Shown here piece by piece: positions 50,885 through 64,000 of a DNA stretch of 64,000 nucleotides. Position 1 is the stretch's first letter, and each line of letters begins with the position of its first letter. The translations under genes were made by a program, and so were the position numbers. Under the pieces are notes generated by a model. That model did not search any database and was not told the DNA's origin. It was given only the letters and a program-made list of their open reading frames with translations. The stretch spans positions 5,759,221 through 5,823,220 of the forward strand of contig NW_025062479.1 in the NCBI RefSeq assembly GCF_000002995.4, read 5' to 3'. The stretch comes from Brugia malayi. Taxonomy: Eukaryota > Nematoda > Chromadorea > Rhabditida > Onchocercidae.

Positions 50885-52720
50885 CTTACATCGTTATGAT
50901 TGATGACTATATAAGGTAAAAGCTACTAGTGGATTAACTTACCTTAATCACCTTAAACCTTTCTTACTATGATTTGTTATTGTTAGTACAGATTGCAAAA
51001 AGATTGCATAAAATGTTATGTGTGTTCTTTATTTTGCGACATTATTTAGTACCATTTTCATGTCAGTAAAGTTAAAACAAAATATAGCAACTTTTTGAAG
51101 TGCTAATGGTTTTGACTCATTGGATTTCAAATGTTTCATTTTTATATTGGGGAGTGGAACAAAATAGATTTTCATCTATCTTTGTAACTGGACTAAATCC
51201 ACTTTTTTTACCTTTTTTTTTTTTTTTTTTGCTACATATAATGACGGAAAAAGTTCTTTTAAGTTCATCCTTCAGTCTTCTTTCAAAATATTAACCAATT
51301 CTCATTTATTTTGACAACTAGTGACAATGATTCAAATTAATATTAAATTAGTGTTTTATCTATAAGTTTCAATTTGCTATCATCTAGATTGTTGATGTAA
51401 TGAACCACACAATCCAAATTTCAAAATTCGTTCCTCCATTCATAATTCATATAAATATTTGAAACTGAAAGAACTCTTATTGCTATCACACATATTTTTG
51501 CAGATTAAATACTTTGCAAAGTGAGAAAGCTGGAGCGCTTTCATGGACGAATTTTTTAAATCTTAGTCTTTCAACTTATTTCAAATTTCATTTTCCTGGG
51601 AACTCTTTTGATAACTAATTTAAATCCAAAATCCAGATTTTTTTCTTCTACAGTTTGTTGTTTTTTAATTTTCTTCAATATCTTAAATGAAGATTTTGAC
51701 GGTCGTTTATTCATGACATTGATGATAACTCTTTAACCAACAAATTGTATTTAGTCTAAAATGAACAACTGACCAAAAATTACTTCGTAGCGAAGGCCAC
51801 AGTATACGATGTCACGACATTTGAAATTAAATTATGGCGAAAATGGTTGCTATCATTCGTCCTTATATTTCTCTGTTAAAAAAAAAAAAAAACTCAAGCA
51901 AGCTACGTATATTAAGGATTTATCCTAGACTAGTTATAGGCTTATAACATTTGATAACTCACAAACAGGTTTTACAATCATTTTTCCTCATAAGTGATAT
52001 CTGATGATGTCTTCGCAACTCCAAAAAAGATTTGAAAAGGACACAATGAATAAACAATGAATTAAAAAAACTGGATGCAAACAAAAATGTTGATGTTGAC
52101 TTATGCAATGGTCGATTACTTTTGAAGCGAGGATAATGATAAGCTGCATTTCTTCTGTACTTTTTGTGCTTCAGTTCTGCAACTTTTACAGAAATTTTCT
52201 TCAAAAAGTTTCAGTGTTGATTATTCTGATTATCAATTACAGTCAGCATCAATTGCTTCTTACGATAGTGGAAAGTGATTGGTATATTTAATGAATGACT
52301 CGAAGTTCGTTTACTCAAGTCTTAATTGGAATATTTCAAGCCTTAAAACTTTATTGTGGTTGCATAAAACTTTTCGTCTTTTACTATAGTTAGCATATTT
52401 TAAAATCTTTTTGTAAGATTCACTGGACTTTCTATACTATTCGTGAATTGTATCTCATATGCTTGAAGTTGTGCACCCATAAGAAATGCATAACCTATGA
52501 GGTAATAAACTTAAAAAACATGTGTGCAGTCATGATCATTACTACCAATTTGTGTGATATGACATGACGATTGTGCATCAACAAAATCGACAAAAACTGC
52601 AGCATTGTTATAATTTTCGACCTAGTTACTGGTAGCGTTTTGAAGCTACTAGTCAATCATGTCCTTTCTTCAGTCTGACATAAAAAAGTACGGCAAAATA
52701 ATTCCACATTGATAAAGGTA

Positions 52721-52775
52721 CCTAATAATGTTGGATATTTGGGTATGCCTAAAATAATGTTGGATATACCTAAAG
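52721..52775. repeat. Imperfect 27-28 bp tandem duplication
   Basis: Two adjacent copies beginning CCTAATAATGTTGGATAT and CCTAAAATAATGTTGGATAT, diverging at their 3' ends. No coding potential. Confidence 0.75.
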
Positions 52776-53020
52776 AATCAATGAAGTTTTTATAATTTTT
52801 TCCTTTAAGATAGAATTTTTGAAACAACCCAATCGACAGTTCTAATAGAATTTTGTGATTTCTTGCTGAAAGCAAGTCACTACAACATCGCTAAAGATTT
52901 TAATATTAAAAAAGTTAGTGCTACATAACTGCTAGAAAAAATGCAATAAGATTTTTTTTTCTTTGTACTGATTAGGTTTTTGTTTGTTGTGTCTGATAAG
53001 ATAACATTAATTCCCGTGAT

Positions 53021-53075
53021 ATTGTTTTTAAGAAAAATAATTTTTTTTTTATTGTTTAAGAAAAATAATTTTTTT
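53021..53075. repeat. 25-30 bp tandem duplication
   Basis: Two copies of ATTGTTTnAAGAAAAATAA followed by a T run, directly adjacent. The copies differ mainly in T-run length. Confidence 0.8.
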
Positions 53076-53683
53076 AAGGAACTGATTTAAAAACTAAATA
53101 AAATTAGGACGAGCTGAAAAATTTTGGAAGGATATATTAATGCTATTTTTGCAACTTAGTTTTTCATGAATGAATGAAGTTTTATGGCAAAATTTCATGA
53201 ATGAATAAAATTTCTTAGCCGATATGCTGTCTAATTTGATTCGGTTTCGTAACAGGCGATTTTAGTTCTTCTGTTTGTACTGAAAGAAGAAGATGCTTAA
53301 CATGGTCATCAGTTCAGAATAGATTTTGAGTAGCCATATATTCAATAATATTTTGGATTTCGAACTAATTATTTCTATATTAAAGTTGAAAAATCATAAT
53401 ACCTGAATGTCGGACATTATTCTAAATTTCCTGAAATTTATGGCGCAATGTAATCATATTTTTAAAACGAAATTGATCGTTGATGCTTGCAAGAACTACT
53501 TCTCAAGTCTGTTCGGTGAATGAATGCGATTAAAATAATCTACATCACTACAGACTAAGTTATATTCTTCTTTGATCAGCACAGAAATTTGAATTTTTTT
53601 TTTCCTAGTCTACCTACACCGGAAGAAATTTGAAGTATATTTATTTGAATAATTAAAGCGTATTGTCCTGTAAGACTTAATTT

Positions 53684-53699
53684 CCTCTCTCTCTCTCTC
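53684..53699. repeat. (CT)n microsatellite
   Basis: Eight CT units at the head of a 70-base pyrimidine-rich stretch. Confidence 0.85.
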
Positions 53700-54030
53700 A
53701 TTTTCAACATCGCCCTTATCTCTTCTTACCCCTCTTTGAGCAATGTCAACACTGTTATATCTGCATCTGAAAACTACTACCGTTTTTAACTTACACAGTT
53801 TCGTCGCTATTGTCCTTATTGTTCATCTCTCTAGGACAGTCTAATATGAATATCCATAACTGCATTGCGGAATGCTCTGTTTATTAATTAAAAAGCAAAA
53901 AAACGCTGAGGATATTAGTTTTTTTTTAATCTGTTTTTTTTTATTTGTATATATAAAAATCCGTTCACGCTGCTAAATCACTTCTTGTTCCTAATGGTTC
54001 CCAAAAACATGCTCATGAATGCCTGAATAG

Positions 54031-54128
54031 CTGTGCATCTTTGTGGTAGCGTGGAACAAGCTGCTGTTCTAGAATTAAATGAAAAACTGGAATCAGCAGA
54101 GGGAGCAAAGTACCAATGGCGGCGTAAT
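54031..54128 (+). other. Possible orphan coding exon
   Basis: A block bounded by gaatag|CT and AAT|gtaaca, less AT-rich than its surroundings, encodes a hydrophilic helix-like stretch (VEQAAVLELNEKLESAEG) of about 32 residues. It has codon-like composition, but no neighbouring exon was found to join. Confidence 0.25.
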
Positions 54129-57100
54129 GTAACATGCATTTTCTATTTTCCTATATTCTGCCATGTTATACCTTATTTTCAAGCTCACTGAAGTACTTTG
54201 CAGCCTAGCTGTGAGCAAAATCTATCACAAAGCCATTACGAAATATTTTTCTATATCATTTCAAAACAAAAATGAATTAAAAGTGAACATGTTAGTGGGT
54301 GATCCTCAACCTTTGAACCTCTGTAAAAGGTTAATAAACTGGGAAATGAAGAGGAGGGAATGAACATCATGAAAAGAAAGGACTTTGGTGGTGCTGATGG
54401 AAATGAAATCATTAGGAACTAGATTTTACCCGCTAATGCATTCATCCATTTGTAGACGATATTTATATTTAGTTCATGCCTTTCAACTGTTAAGAACCGC
54501 TCAACGAAATTATGACAGTAGGAACTGCATATTTATTTTCATTTTGTTAATAGTTCGGATTACCTCAAATATGAGAGAATGAGGAAGCGATGATAATTTA
54601 TTATCATAACAGGCAAATAATTGACTTATTTTTGATAATTGATAACAAAAGATTTTACAGGAAAAACAGTTCTAAAATAAAGCTGATCATCTTCTATGCA
54701 ATACTCGAGGATTTTGTTTAGTAATAAATATGTTATGGCGATTTCATATCTTCAATACCGGATAGGAGTCCTAATAAACTACTTTAAAAACAGTCTTCGA
54801 TTTCCTGTTTAGCCTCCAATAAATTTCAAATTCCATTTCTCTTCTTTCAAGTACAGAATTATTTCTGAATTGATTTTGAAAAAGCCTGAAGTCTCGAATA
54901 TAATAAGAGCTTTTTTAATAATTCTCGTTTCACCATCTATTTATTGTGAAAAAGAAAAAAAACACTCCATACTCTTTAGATTATTTTCAGCAGTTTTGTT
55001 CTTGAATTTATTATTTAGACATAAATAATTTAGTAAACAGATCACTGAGAATTTCACTCTTTGTTTCCCAGTCCATTTTATGAAATTTGGATTTTTTTGG
55101 ATTACTCTAATCGTATGTGTTAGTCACAATCAAACTGAAGTCGACATTTTCAAATTGAAATTTGGTTGTTGGATTTAAAAGCAATATTGTGTACAACTGC
55201 AATGATTTCAAATTTCCTCCGAGCAAAAATTTATGTTCGAAAGAAATTTTTTGTTAAAGACGTAATATGAGACGAAAGCAAGGAAACGATTGATAGCTAT
55301 ATGCGAATTAGTAGTAGCTCGTGCCGTATGCATATGTATTTGTGGCATTCAGTGTTATGCTTGCCTGGAAAAGCTTAGGCGGTTTTTCTATAGTTAAAAG
55401 TACGTTTTACTACACCGTTTAGTTGCCGTTTCATAACGATCCCTTCTCCTTCTTATTCTTAATAAAATATTTTGTTGTTTGAATATCTTCAACAGCACTT
55501 TTACTTTTTCATTTCAAATCAGCTGTAAATGATTAGTTCTTGCAGTGTGTGAAATGCCTGCTACTGCAGTGGAGACAAAAAAATGTTTTGCATGTTAGTT
55601 TCGTAAATATTGTTTTAAAACGCATCTTTAACTTGTAAGAGCAACCAGTCAGATGATGAATTGATAATCATTTGATAGCTAGTACCATCAGTCCTAAATT
55701 TATGGAATATCTATGTTACAAGATAGAAAAGAGTCGTATCCGTGAAGTCAGAAGTAGATTGAGATCATTTGCAAAGGAAACAGCCTTTCAACCCAGGATT
55801 TTCTGGTGATTTACAGAAGTCCTAGTTTTTTAATGTTAGCGGTGAAAAAAGGAAAATGAACAATTGTGAAAACTGATATGCATGGAACGTTTTAGCTTAA
55901 TAAGTTCTCAAAATGGTGGCATAATAGACAATGATTTATTCTCCTTTTCTCAAATTTTTTGATTTAAACAATTCTGTGACATGATTTGATATTTGAGTAT
56001 TTTTTTGAGGCGCAGTATTCTTGAATGCAATACTTTTTTCCCTGCACAATGTTAATGTTTTGTCCAATAAATATGAACTATTGAATTTACACAGTAAAAT
56101 GCATCGTGCACGGTTTTTTGTTTCAGAGCCTCACTGCTCAGGCTTTTACTAGGATCTATGGGTCAGTAAAATATTTTTTGTATCGAAAAAAAGAAGGGGA
56201 ACTAATCACTTAGTGAAAGATGGAAAGGAAAAAAAGTCTCCCGAAAGGGATAAAAGAGAAAGAGGAAAACCATTGCTGCAAATGTTACATGCAATTCTCT
56301 ACTGAGTCCAGTGGTCATTTCGATCCAGAATTTTAGAGTGTAATTTCTTCAGTAAATAGGATCAGAGGATAAAAAAATCGCTCTTGGGAGTTCACTGAAA
56401 TCGCCAGGATTTCATCAGCAGTCAATGAAAGTTGTCTGTCGATAGTGATACCACTGTTTGTCAGATACAGTCGTATGAAAATGAGCGCTATAATAATATC
56501 GGCTGTAAATTGAACGCTTAATCTCGCACTGACTAAGCTTTTGGATAAGCTTCTCAACATGAAATATGCTTTGTACGATGTCTTAACGACTATCCCTAAA
56601 ATTCTGAGATATCCACTCATCCTATTGTATCCTTCGTATTTCTTAATCCAATTGTTATAAGTTGTCAAGACCGCATTTTAGTAGAGATAACAATTGCAGA
56701 TATGTTCCAAAGATCAAAATTCATCCGGCTCGTAGCATCACAAAACTAATTGGGAGAGGATTTTTCTAATTTGGCAACATAGCTGGTAACGTTAGTATAC
56801 GTTAGTGCTTTTCAAGTCCCAAAAGATAGAAATTTTCAATTAGTTTTTGTTTATTGTTGCTTTCACTATTAGTGGTACCGTCAATGATGAGGATGACAGT
56901 GGAAATGATGTTGATAATTGTGGGACAGTGAATCTCATCCCCGTTGGCATCAAAGGAATAATTAAGGCGGCGAGGTCTGTGCATCCATTTATGAATGGAC
57001 AATCCAATATCACATCGGCTTCGCCCTCGTTAGTAATTAGGAAGAATGGAAGAAAATGTGAGAGAGAGGATGAGCAGGGGAATCTCCAATATCAAGCAAA

Positions 57101-59871
57101 AAAAGAATATTAACTCTTCTTTCTCTTCTTTTTCTCTCTTTGTATCTTCATTTCAATATTTCGCAAAAAGTGGTGTGTCATTTGCTATTTGTTTACAAAC
57201 AGTAATTGTTACTTTTTGCAAAGAAATAACATTGATAAGCAGTATCTTCAATCAAGACTATGGATCGTAATGTCAAAAAAAGTTCTATCTTTGTACTGTA
57301 CTTCCGGCAGATTTTTAAAGATTACTGACCTGAATTACACGTATTTACTGCTTAAAGTTATAATAACCTCCTGAAATCTACTTTGATCATTTCATTCTTT
57401 TTATTTTGGAAGTGCTGCATTTACTGATTAGATACCAAATTTCCAAAGCCTTAATTTCCTAAGGTGCAAATAATCCTAATTATCCTGAATCATAACCGAA
57501 ACTATTACTACTGTATATATTTCGTGGGGCATAGAAACATTTCTTCAATTATGTTGTTATAAATAGAACCAAGTTGGTATTATTTACTGCTCAGAAAATT
57601 TCAGACTTTAGAGATTGACTGACTTTAAAAGTGTTCTTTTACAATGTTGGTAAGAAGATAAATAAAATGGTAAAAAATAAGCTAAATAAAATGGATGATA
57701 AATAGAGGAATGAATGCATGTTGATTGTGATTACATAATCTACATAGATTATATGTACCGTCATAAGGGTACTGAGGGACACGGTCTAGTGATCATAAAG
57801 ACGTGAAGGGCATTCGTTCATCACATTATCGATATTACAACCGTTGTTACATATGAAAGCCAATTGCAACAAGTCAAGCATACGACAACTATGCCTTACC
57901 AGCTATCGTTGAACTCTATCGCTTTTTAGAGCAATAATCAGGTTGCTTACTCCGTTGTAGCCATTAGGCTAGAAATCAGCGTAACAATCTCTTTATGTAA
58001 TGAATAATCTGATTAAATTACAATATCTATAAAAAAAGATATCTGTCTTGTAAATAAAACTATAAGGCTAAATAAAGTACGAGCAATAATTTTGCTTGGC
58101 TAAGTCCCTTGCTCTCATAACAATTGTCGCATTATAATCGTATACATTTATTATCTTTTGAACATCCTCACCTTGCATTAGGTAAGATAGATATTATATC
58201 ATCTCAAATATTATATCATTTTCAGAAAGGAATCATTTCCGTTAATCAAAAGCTGTGAGGAAGAGATGGGAGTTCTAGTTGATTGACAGATTTATCAAGT
58301 GGGGTTTTCATTAAAACATTATAGCGCAGTTTGGAATCATAAAGCAGTTTAGATAGCATGTGTTAACAAATGGAGCATGTTTATATCAGTGCTACGTTTG
58401 TAGGTGCAGGTGCTATTGCCGCTGTTTAATTACCATTTTTCTTCCATTCATTCATTTCACTTAGTTTTTTGGAGTGGTCTATTCCTCCTTTTTCTTTAAA
58501 TTTACTTACTCTATTTGAGACAAAGAATGCTGATTTAGTTGTTCAATCAAATATTGCACGGAAAGCTGAATAAAAGGTTGATTAATGGGCTGCTTATTCA
58601 AGACTTCACTTTTCTCGTCAGCAAAATTGTAATAGGACAAACTTTCAAGACAGTGGTTCCCTGTTTAGTGAGTAGCTGCTGTATTTGATCAAATGGTTAC
58701 TGTGGTTAGAAAAAAAGACTTTCTGTTGTTGTAACACATCTCCCAGCAAACTAAAATATAATAATTAATACTTAACACCTAATAGTAAATTATTATTCAT
58801 CGAACAATACTCGGTAATGGGGCTTTTTTGAGGAATTTACTTCGACTTTTTAAAAATAGCATGCAATTACTATCTAATTTTATCCCAAAAATTAAATGGT
58901 TTATAAGATTTAAGTTAGAACGGAATAAAAAATTAGGAACAATGTTTTCTGGAATATTTCTGGAACAGGGAAATGTATAACTACTGAAATTACCATAATT
59001 CAGGATGTGTACACATGTTGTCTAGTGTATGCCATTTTATGAATTAACTGATAAAATCCTCTCTATTTAAACATGTTAAGTGGGGAAAAAAAATTTTTAT
59101 TGACATGTAATTAACAATATATAACAATATATTTTCGTATCTTGCCTCTACAATGCAGGTCAAAGTTTTAATACAAGGAAAATAAGTTTTTACTAACCAT
59201 TTATTTTGGGGAATTATTATTACTGGAACATCGGCATATAACTATATTTTATAACTGTCGTCTTCAGTAACTGTTCATAACGAACTCTCAAGGGTCATGA
59301 AAATTTGAATGATTTTCAATCAACGAAACAATAAAAATAAATGCATGTTGTATGGTGCATGAGTTGACATGACATGGAGAAGGACAAAATATCCACGTCG
59401 GCTGGCTGCATGCATTACTCATATCTCGCAGTTCTATAGGCATTGTCATTGCATGGAATGCCGACGCTCTGTCCTTACCAACATGCAGGAAGGCACCATT
59501 TTGTTACCATCAGTGCTTTCCTACATGCATTTCTTGTCTTCCCGTTTATAAGACCATTTGTATACTTCATTTTCGGGTCAACAAAAAGTTGCTGATCATC
59601 ACTTTTATAATATTAGGAGTTTTGTGATACTCGATCCATACATTTTTCTCGCTTATAATATTAAACTTTTTAATCCAGATTAGTCTTTCACATCATTCTT
59701 GAAAACATTTGAGGCTAAATTCAAATATTAAAATACTAGTATGTACACTTGGGGCTCCTAAAATGTTTTTTCTTTAAATAAAAGAAATCATCCTCCGATA
59801 TTATCAACTAATTCTACTTTTACTTATTATCGCTAAAAGAATTGTTTGATCATCGAAGTGTAGTATTCGAA

Positions 59872-59914
59872 GTATGTATGTATGTGTGTATGTTTCTGTG
59901 TATGTATATATATT
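59872..59914. repeat. (GTAT)n/(GT)n microsatellite
   Basis: Degenerate GTAT and GTGT repeat passing into an AT repeat. Confidence 0.8.
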
Positions 59915-60110
59915 TATCTGCCTGAGATCTTGTTTGAATAGTATGTGTGCATGACTAAGGTGGGTCGTATCGATGACGATGCCGGCATAAAAGTGCCACG
60001 CAACATTTCCGACCTTTGGTTGTAAGATATTTGACATCGTTGCGTACGGTTTAAATAAATATCAACTCACAGCAATGAGTTTTCGCCATTAAAAGTGATG
60101 CATGTGCAGA

Positions 60111-60167
60111 CATATATATATACTCCTGGCTATAATACACATGCATACATGCATGTATATATATATA
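60111..60167. repeat. AT-rich inverted repeat
   Basis: Arms of 12-13 bases (ATATATATATAC near 60111-60123 and its complement near 60155-60167) flank a spacer that holds a further ACATGCATACATGCATGT palindrome. It could extrude as a cruciform. Confidence 0.6.
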
Positions 60168-61162
60168 CACACAAGTACTTCGTACACAAACCCAAAAATA
60201 GCTAATTATCGATGGAAATGTAGTGAGCACCCTGTGTAGAATTTATAGAAGTGTTTTTAATTCCGATACGATTTGTATGGCGAATGAATAACTTGAATGG
60301 GTAAGCTAAATAGTGAATTGAAAATTGACAAGAGGATAATTTCATCCCCTTTCTCAAATTCTTTTGCTATCACATTAAATTTACCAGGAAAATTTCAGTA
60401 ATCCAATTATTTACAGCTTCTCATCTGTAGAAAAGATTATTTCCTTCAACATCGTGGCTCTATTTTTATTTAGTATTACTAGTATGTCACTACATTCCAT
60501 AAATAATTTGAAATTAAAAAGATTTTTATCTCTTCTGTAATTCTTTAACTTCTCTTTCATTCTGCAAGCTTATCCTTTTTGATTTATAATTGCCTTTATT
60601 CATATAGTCTTCGTATGAGTTCCGAAATGGACTCAACTTTTCCATAAGATAATTTGAACAAATAAGTTTCTTCGGCAAATTTAAGCTGAAGATATTGTCA
60701 CATATTCTCAGCAACTGATGTAATATTTTGTCAGTTTCGGTATGAAACTGATGGAACTAGAAATTCGGACTATACGTTGTACAGATTATTACTGTCTTCA
60801 GAAGTTGACATTATACACATACACAGTCCGTTCCGTGTATTGATCGAAAGTCAAGAGCGATCGCGATCATCAGCTTGTTGGCAATATTTGGTAAGGAAGG
60901 TGATGTCTTCTTTATCAGTATGAATGCTCCCATATTTAGCAGTTGTAAGTAAAATTTCTTCCTTCAGTTGCTTCATTTTTCTACATCAAAGTACAAGAAT
61001 TCATGCGAAATAGTTGTCACTGCTCGGTATTAATTAAAGAGGAATATACATGAGAATATCTCGGTATGCTTTACTAAGGTATATTCAGAATCAGTATTTG
61101 GAGATGCAGTGAAGTTTTACCCCCAAGATTCACATATGAGCGCATGAGAAGGAAGCAGTAGC

Positions 61163-61171
61163 TGGGCGGGG
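61163..61171 (+). promoter_or_regulatory. GC-box (Sp/KLF-type) sequence
   Basis: GGGCGGGGC inside a CpG-containing patch (about 61125-61245) that stands out from the AT-rich surroundings, about 1.6 kb before the Ig-domain start codon. Motif match only. Confidence 0.3.
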
Positions 61172-62729
61172 CTCGTCGAAAGACACATTTGTTGGGTTAC
61201 CGGATGTTGTTATTCCGTTTGCGGTGGCGATCATTTCTACTGAACATCACTACTCCCAAATGACTGATGGCTAACCCGATATTCGAATCACTTTCTTAGT
61301 GCTTCGTATTTTTGGCGGTGAGGAATTCACCTTGTTTTTTGTGAACTATTTATTTGTGTGCCAGGATTACATGAAACCCTTGCTTGCTTACCGCTGATGC
61401 TGTTTTTGACCAATCGGCATGATGCTTTCTATAAATCTAAGTTCAGCCTGATATATGGGTCATCCATCCTGTAATTAAGGAATAATCAATGTCTTCAGTA
61501 AAAAAAAATTTTAATTCAAAAAAAATTTTTTTTTATTTAATATGATTATTGCATAAAAGAGATGTGTCGATTAATTTATTTTGCTTCCACTAATGGATTT
61601 TTAAGCTACCGTTTATTCATTCATTTACCCACTTTTTTTCACATATTTTATTTTATTTTTTCACATACTTTCAAAGTATACCTATTTCACGTTTATTGAT
61701 TACATTGAGCGTATTACTTCTTGTGAGTGATTGCTTTTTAGCATGAGAAATTGATTTAATTTTAAATTGATCTGATTCTTTAAGGACCGTACAGTTATGT
61801 CATAGCCTGTACAATTGAAGGAAGCTGTTCGTCTCAAGCAGCAAAACTAAAGCTTTTCATTGCTAATAAATAAATTTTTGAATAGTTCGTGGAAGGAATT
61901 ATTTTCATTGGTGGATAAAGTGTTTTTCCAAATTCTTGAAATTGAACGGATAAATAAGTAGGAGTATATACCTACGTTTCAATAGCTTGTTTGTGTGTGT
62001 TTTGTAAGTAAGAGATTGATGAGAACAAAATTTAATTTTGCTCGTTTTCTGTCTTATTCATCTATCAGCTTTGCATGTCTTTCATGACGGCAGCCTTGCT
62101 TTTTCTGCCTATCCAAGGCTATAAGTCTATAAGCACTGTGAAGTGGCCATTAGTTATCGACTTTTCAGTCCATGTAGAGCAGTGTTGAAGATGTCGTTTC
62201 CTTTTTGTCTCCTCCACGTGTGTGTCAATACCATTTAGGATAAGTTCTAAAAATTCCTATCAGTAGGTTGACGGGACATGTATATCTGCTGCATTTGTAC
62301 TGTTGCAAGGGGAACGATTAATCCATGTAACATATTATTCTCTCACTGATAACAAACTTTGAAAACTGCAGAGCGCAGTAGTCATCTTATCAGGAATATG
62401 TAAGACTTTTGCTGTGAATGGTATACCGATAAACAAATTAAAACTTGTGTGTGATGACTTATCATCATACGTCGCAACCAACTTGAATTTAAATTTTAAA
62501 ATTGGTTTCGAACTCTTACTATGGATGGAAATACAAGCAGAAATAAAACTCCTTAAAGCTTATAAGCAGCAGCACCTTTTTGTATGTATATTTTTGTTTA
62601 CTCGTTGTTTCTTGAGATGATATCGTTTGGGACATTAGAAGTGTCATTTTCATTCACTTGGACAGTGAATATACCGGAAAAGGAGAAATTTTTTTTCCAG
62701 GTTTTTCTTTTTTAAAACAGACGAATGTT

Positions 62730-63175
62730 ATGGCATACAACGTTACTGGTTTAATCTTTTTGACGTTGCTCGTACTCTTCAGTTGTGCGCAAGCTACCAT
62801 AATAACGAAAGGAGGCCGTTTCATTGTCGATGAAGGTGACAACGTCGAATTACCCTGTAATATACGTAACATTGGTATGCTTATATTTATTCCGCAAATG
62901 AAATAATAAACTTATATAAAGAAGCAAAATAAAACCAAATTCTCAACAATAAGGAGATGGCATTACAATTAATCACTCTTTGTCATATGTCAGGCATCAA
63001 ATCCGTTCCAAAAATTTGCAAATTATGAAAGCTTTCATAGTAAGCAAATCTAAAATTGCAATAAATTGTAGCGGAAGATACAGTAGTGATATGGAAACGA
63101 GGAGAACTTGTATTGTTCACTGATGAAGAAGTCTTTCATGAGGATCAACGATTTCAACTGCGCAGGAAAGATAAT
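62730..63175 (+). CDS. 5' part of an immunoglobulin-domain secreted or membrane protein (runs past the window)
   Basis: Two exons, 62730-62874 and 63072-63175, joined in phase, with a gttagt donor leading out of the window. The ATG starts a clear signal peptide (MAYNVTGLIFLTLLVLFSC, then AQA), followed by the first half of an Ig domain: GGRFIVDEGDNVELPC gives the first cysteine, TVVIWKRG the core tryptophan, and EDQRFQLRRKDN the strand D region. The second cysteine (D-x-G-x-Y-x-C) must lie downstream. The pattern suits nematode ZIG/RIG-type or IgLON-like neural adhesion proteins, but the subfamily cannot be fixed from half a domain. A tttaaaacag acceptor ends 9 bases before the ATG and may be a trans-splice site. 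Confidence 0.75.
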
Positions 63176-64000
63176 GTTAGTTTCTACTTCCTAAATTGGT
63201 TGTGACACTTAACATCCTTGTACTTAGTTTTTTCTACTTTTTTTTTTAAATATTTAGATTTTAATTTTATAAACTGGTTTATAAGGTTGAAATTTGAAGT
63301 CACGCTATATTCTTTGATGTTTTTCTTATATCACAACTTGAGCAAGAAGTGATTTATTGAGTATGACTTGTGTTGCAACTTTGGTTTGTTATAATTAGAT
63401 GCTGTTACTACCTTATATGTTTCTACACAAACAATAAAGTATTTTTGGAAATTTAATGGGAATTTCCTATTATCAACAAATTTCATTACTTACTATTTAC
63501 TGCCTCATTAATTAAATAAAGCTATCTCATAAATTTCGTGAAATTAGGTGTTTTTTGAGCAATATGAACATGGGAAATTTAATTACATTATTTTCTTCAA
63601 CTTTACGATTTTGGGAAAGTAAAGATTTCAGCGAACAAAAACATTTGTCAGGACTTTGAACTGTAATTAATTCCTCCTTGTTATCATGATGAATGCACAT
63701 AATCGATCACCGAATCAAGATCACTTTGAACTGTAATTTCCTGATGCTAATAACAACTACCAAGAAATAGATTATACCTACTCAATTATTTCTTTTCCTT
63801 CATGTTATTTATTATCCTTGTAAAATCTCCAGTTTCCAGCATCGCTCCAGTCACTACTTTTCATTTTAAAATTATAATTCCAGAGCTTCTTTACTCGCAC
63901 TTCTTATTTGCTGCCTTTTCGCTGTTCCCACAAATAATAACAGCTTATCGTATTATCAGGTTATAATCTTTCCTTGTAACTTTTGCTTCTTCTCAAAGGT
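63176..64000 (+). other. Intron or downstream region of the Ig-domain gene
   Basis: AT-rich sequence after the second exon's donor. No further Ig exon with a D-x-G-x-Y-x-C motif was seen before the window ends, so this is most likely an intron more than 0.8 kb long. Confidence 0.4.

Larger units (their letters stand above)
46519..62729. other. 16 kb gene-poor region
   Basis: No gene with a recognisable family was found on either strand. It holds microsatellites, poly-T runs, small tandem duplications and a few weak exon candidates (54031-54128 +, 56333-56668 -, 56873-57113 +). It could be long upstream regulatory DNA of the Ig-domain gene, 5' untranslated exons, or true intergenic DNA. Confidence 0.5.

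Noticed and set aside
56333..56668. 111-residue minus-strand open frame
   Set aside because: No family features, no supporting splice partners, and AT-rich DNA gives such frames by chance.

Overview
The window is eukaryotic: AT-rich DNA whose genes are broken into many short exons by small introns with short TTTYAG-type acceptors. Exon style, spacing and gene content fit a parasitic (clade III, probably filarial) nematode. The phylum call is inference from splice style and protein content; no species marker was found. No tRNA, rRNA, CRISPR array or recognisable transposon was seen.

Layout: (1) 634-5678, + strand, a 13-exon luciferase/4-coumarate-CoA-ligase-like acyl-CoA synthetase whose ATP-binding P-loop is badly degenerate. 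(2) 7177-9685, - strand, TBCEL (C. elegans coel-1), the tubulin cofactor E-like protein with leucine-rich repeats and a ubiquitin-like end, without a CAP-Gly domain; its first short exon is not found. (3) 14145-17016, + strand, a complete ULK3-type kinase with two MIT domains and a C-terminal CVIL prenylation-type box. (4) 19893-26063, + strand, a tetraspanin with two alternative, phase-matched exons for the large extracellular loop. (5) 26806 to about 32410, + strand, an unrecognised large alpha-helical (TPR-like) protein with microexons and one apparent frame break. (6) about 34592-46171, + strand, a 33-exon receptor with four YWTD-propeller/EGF units, three LDLa repeats, one membrane span and a proline-rich tail: the full architecture of the Wnt co-receptor LRP5/6/Arrow. 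(7) 62730 to beyond the window end, + strand, the start of a secreted or membrane immunoglobulin-domain protein. Between 46.2 and 62.7 kb there is a gene-poor stretch with only weak exon candidates and simple repeats.

The genes do not form one pathway. Three are membrane or secreted proteins (tetraspanin, LRP5/6-like, Ig), two act on the cytoskeleton, membrane remodelling or signalling (TBCEL, ULK3), and one is a metabolic-enzyme relative. Exon borders were chosen by hand so that GT/GC-AG sites, reading phase and family motifs agree. For the synthetase, ULK3, tetraspanin, TBCEL and LRP-like genes all reported junctions keep frame. The helical gene is only partly resolved.
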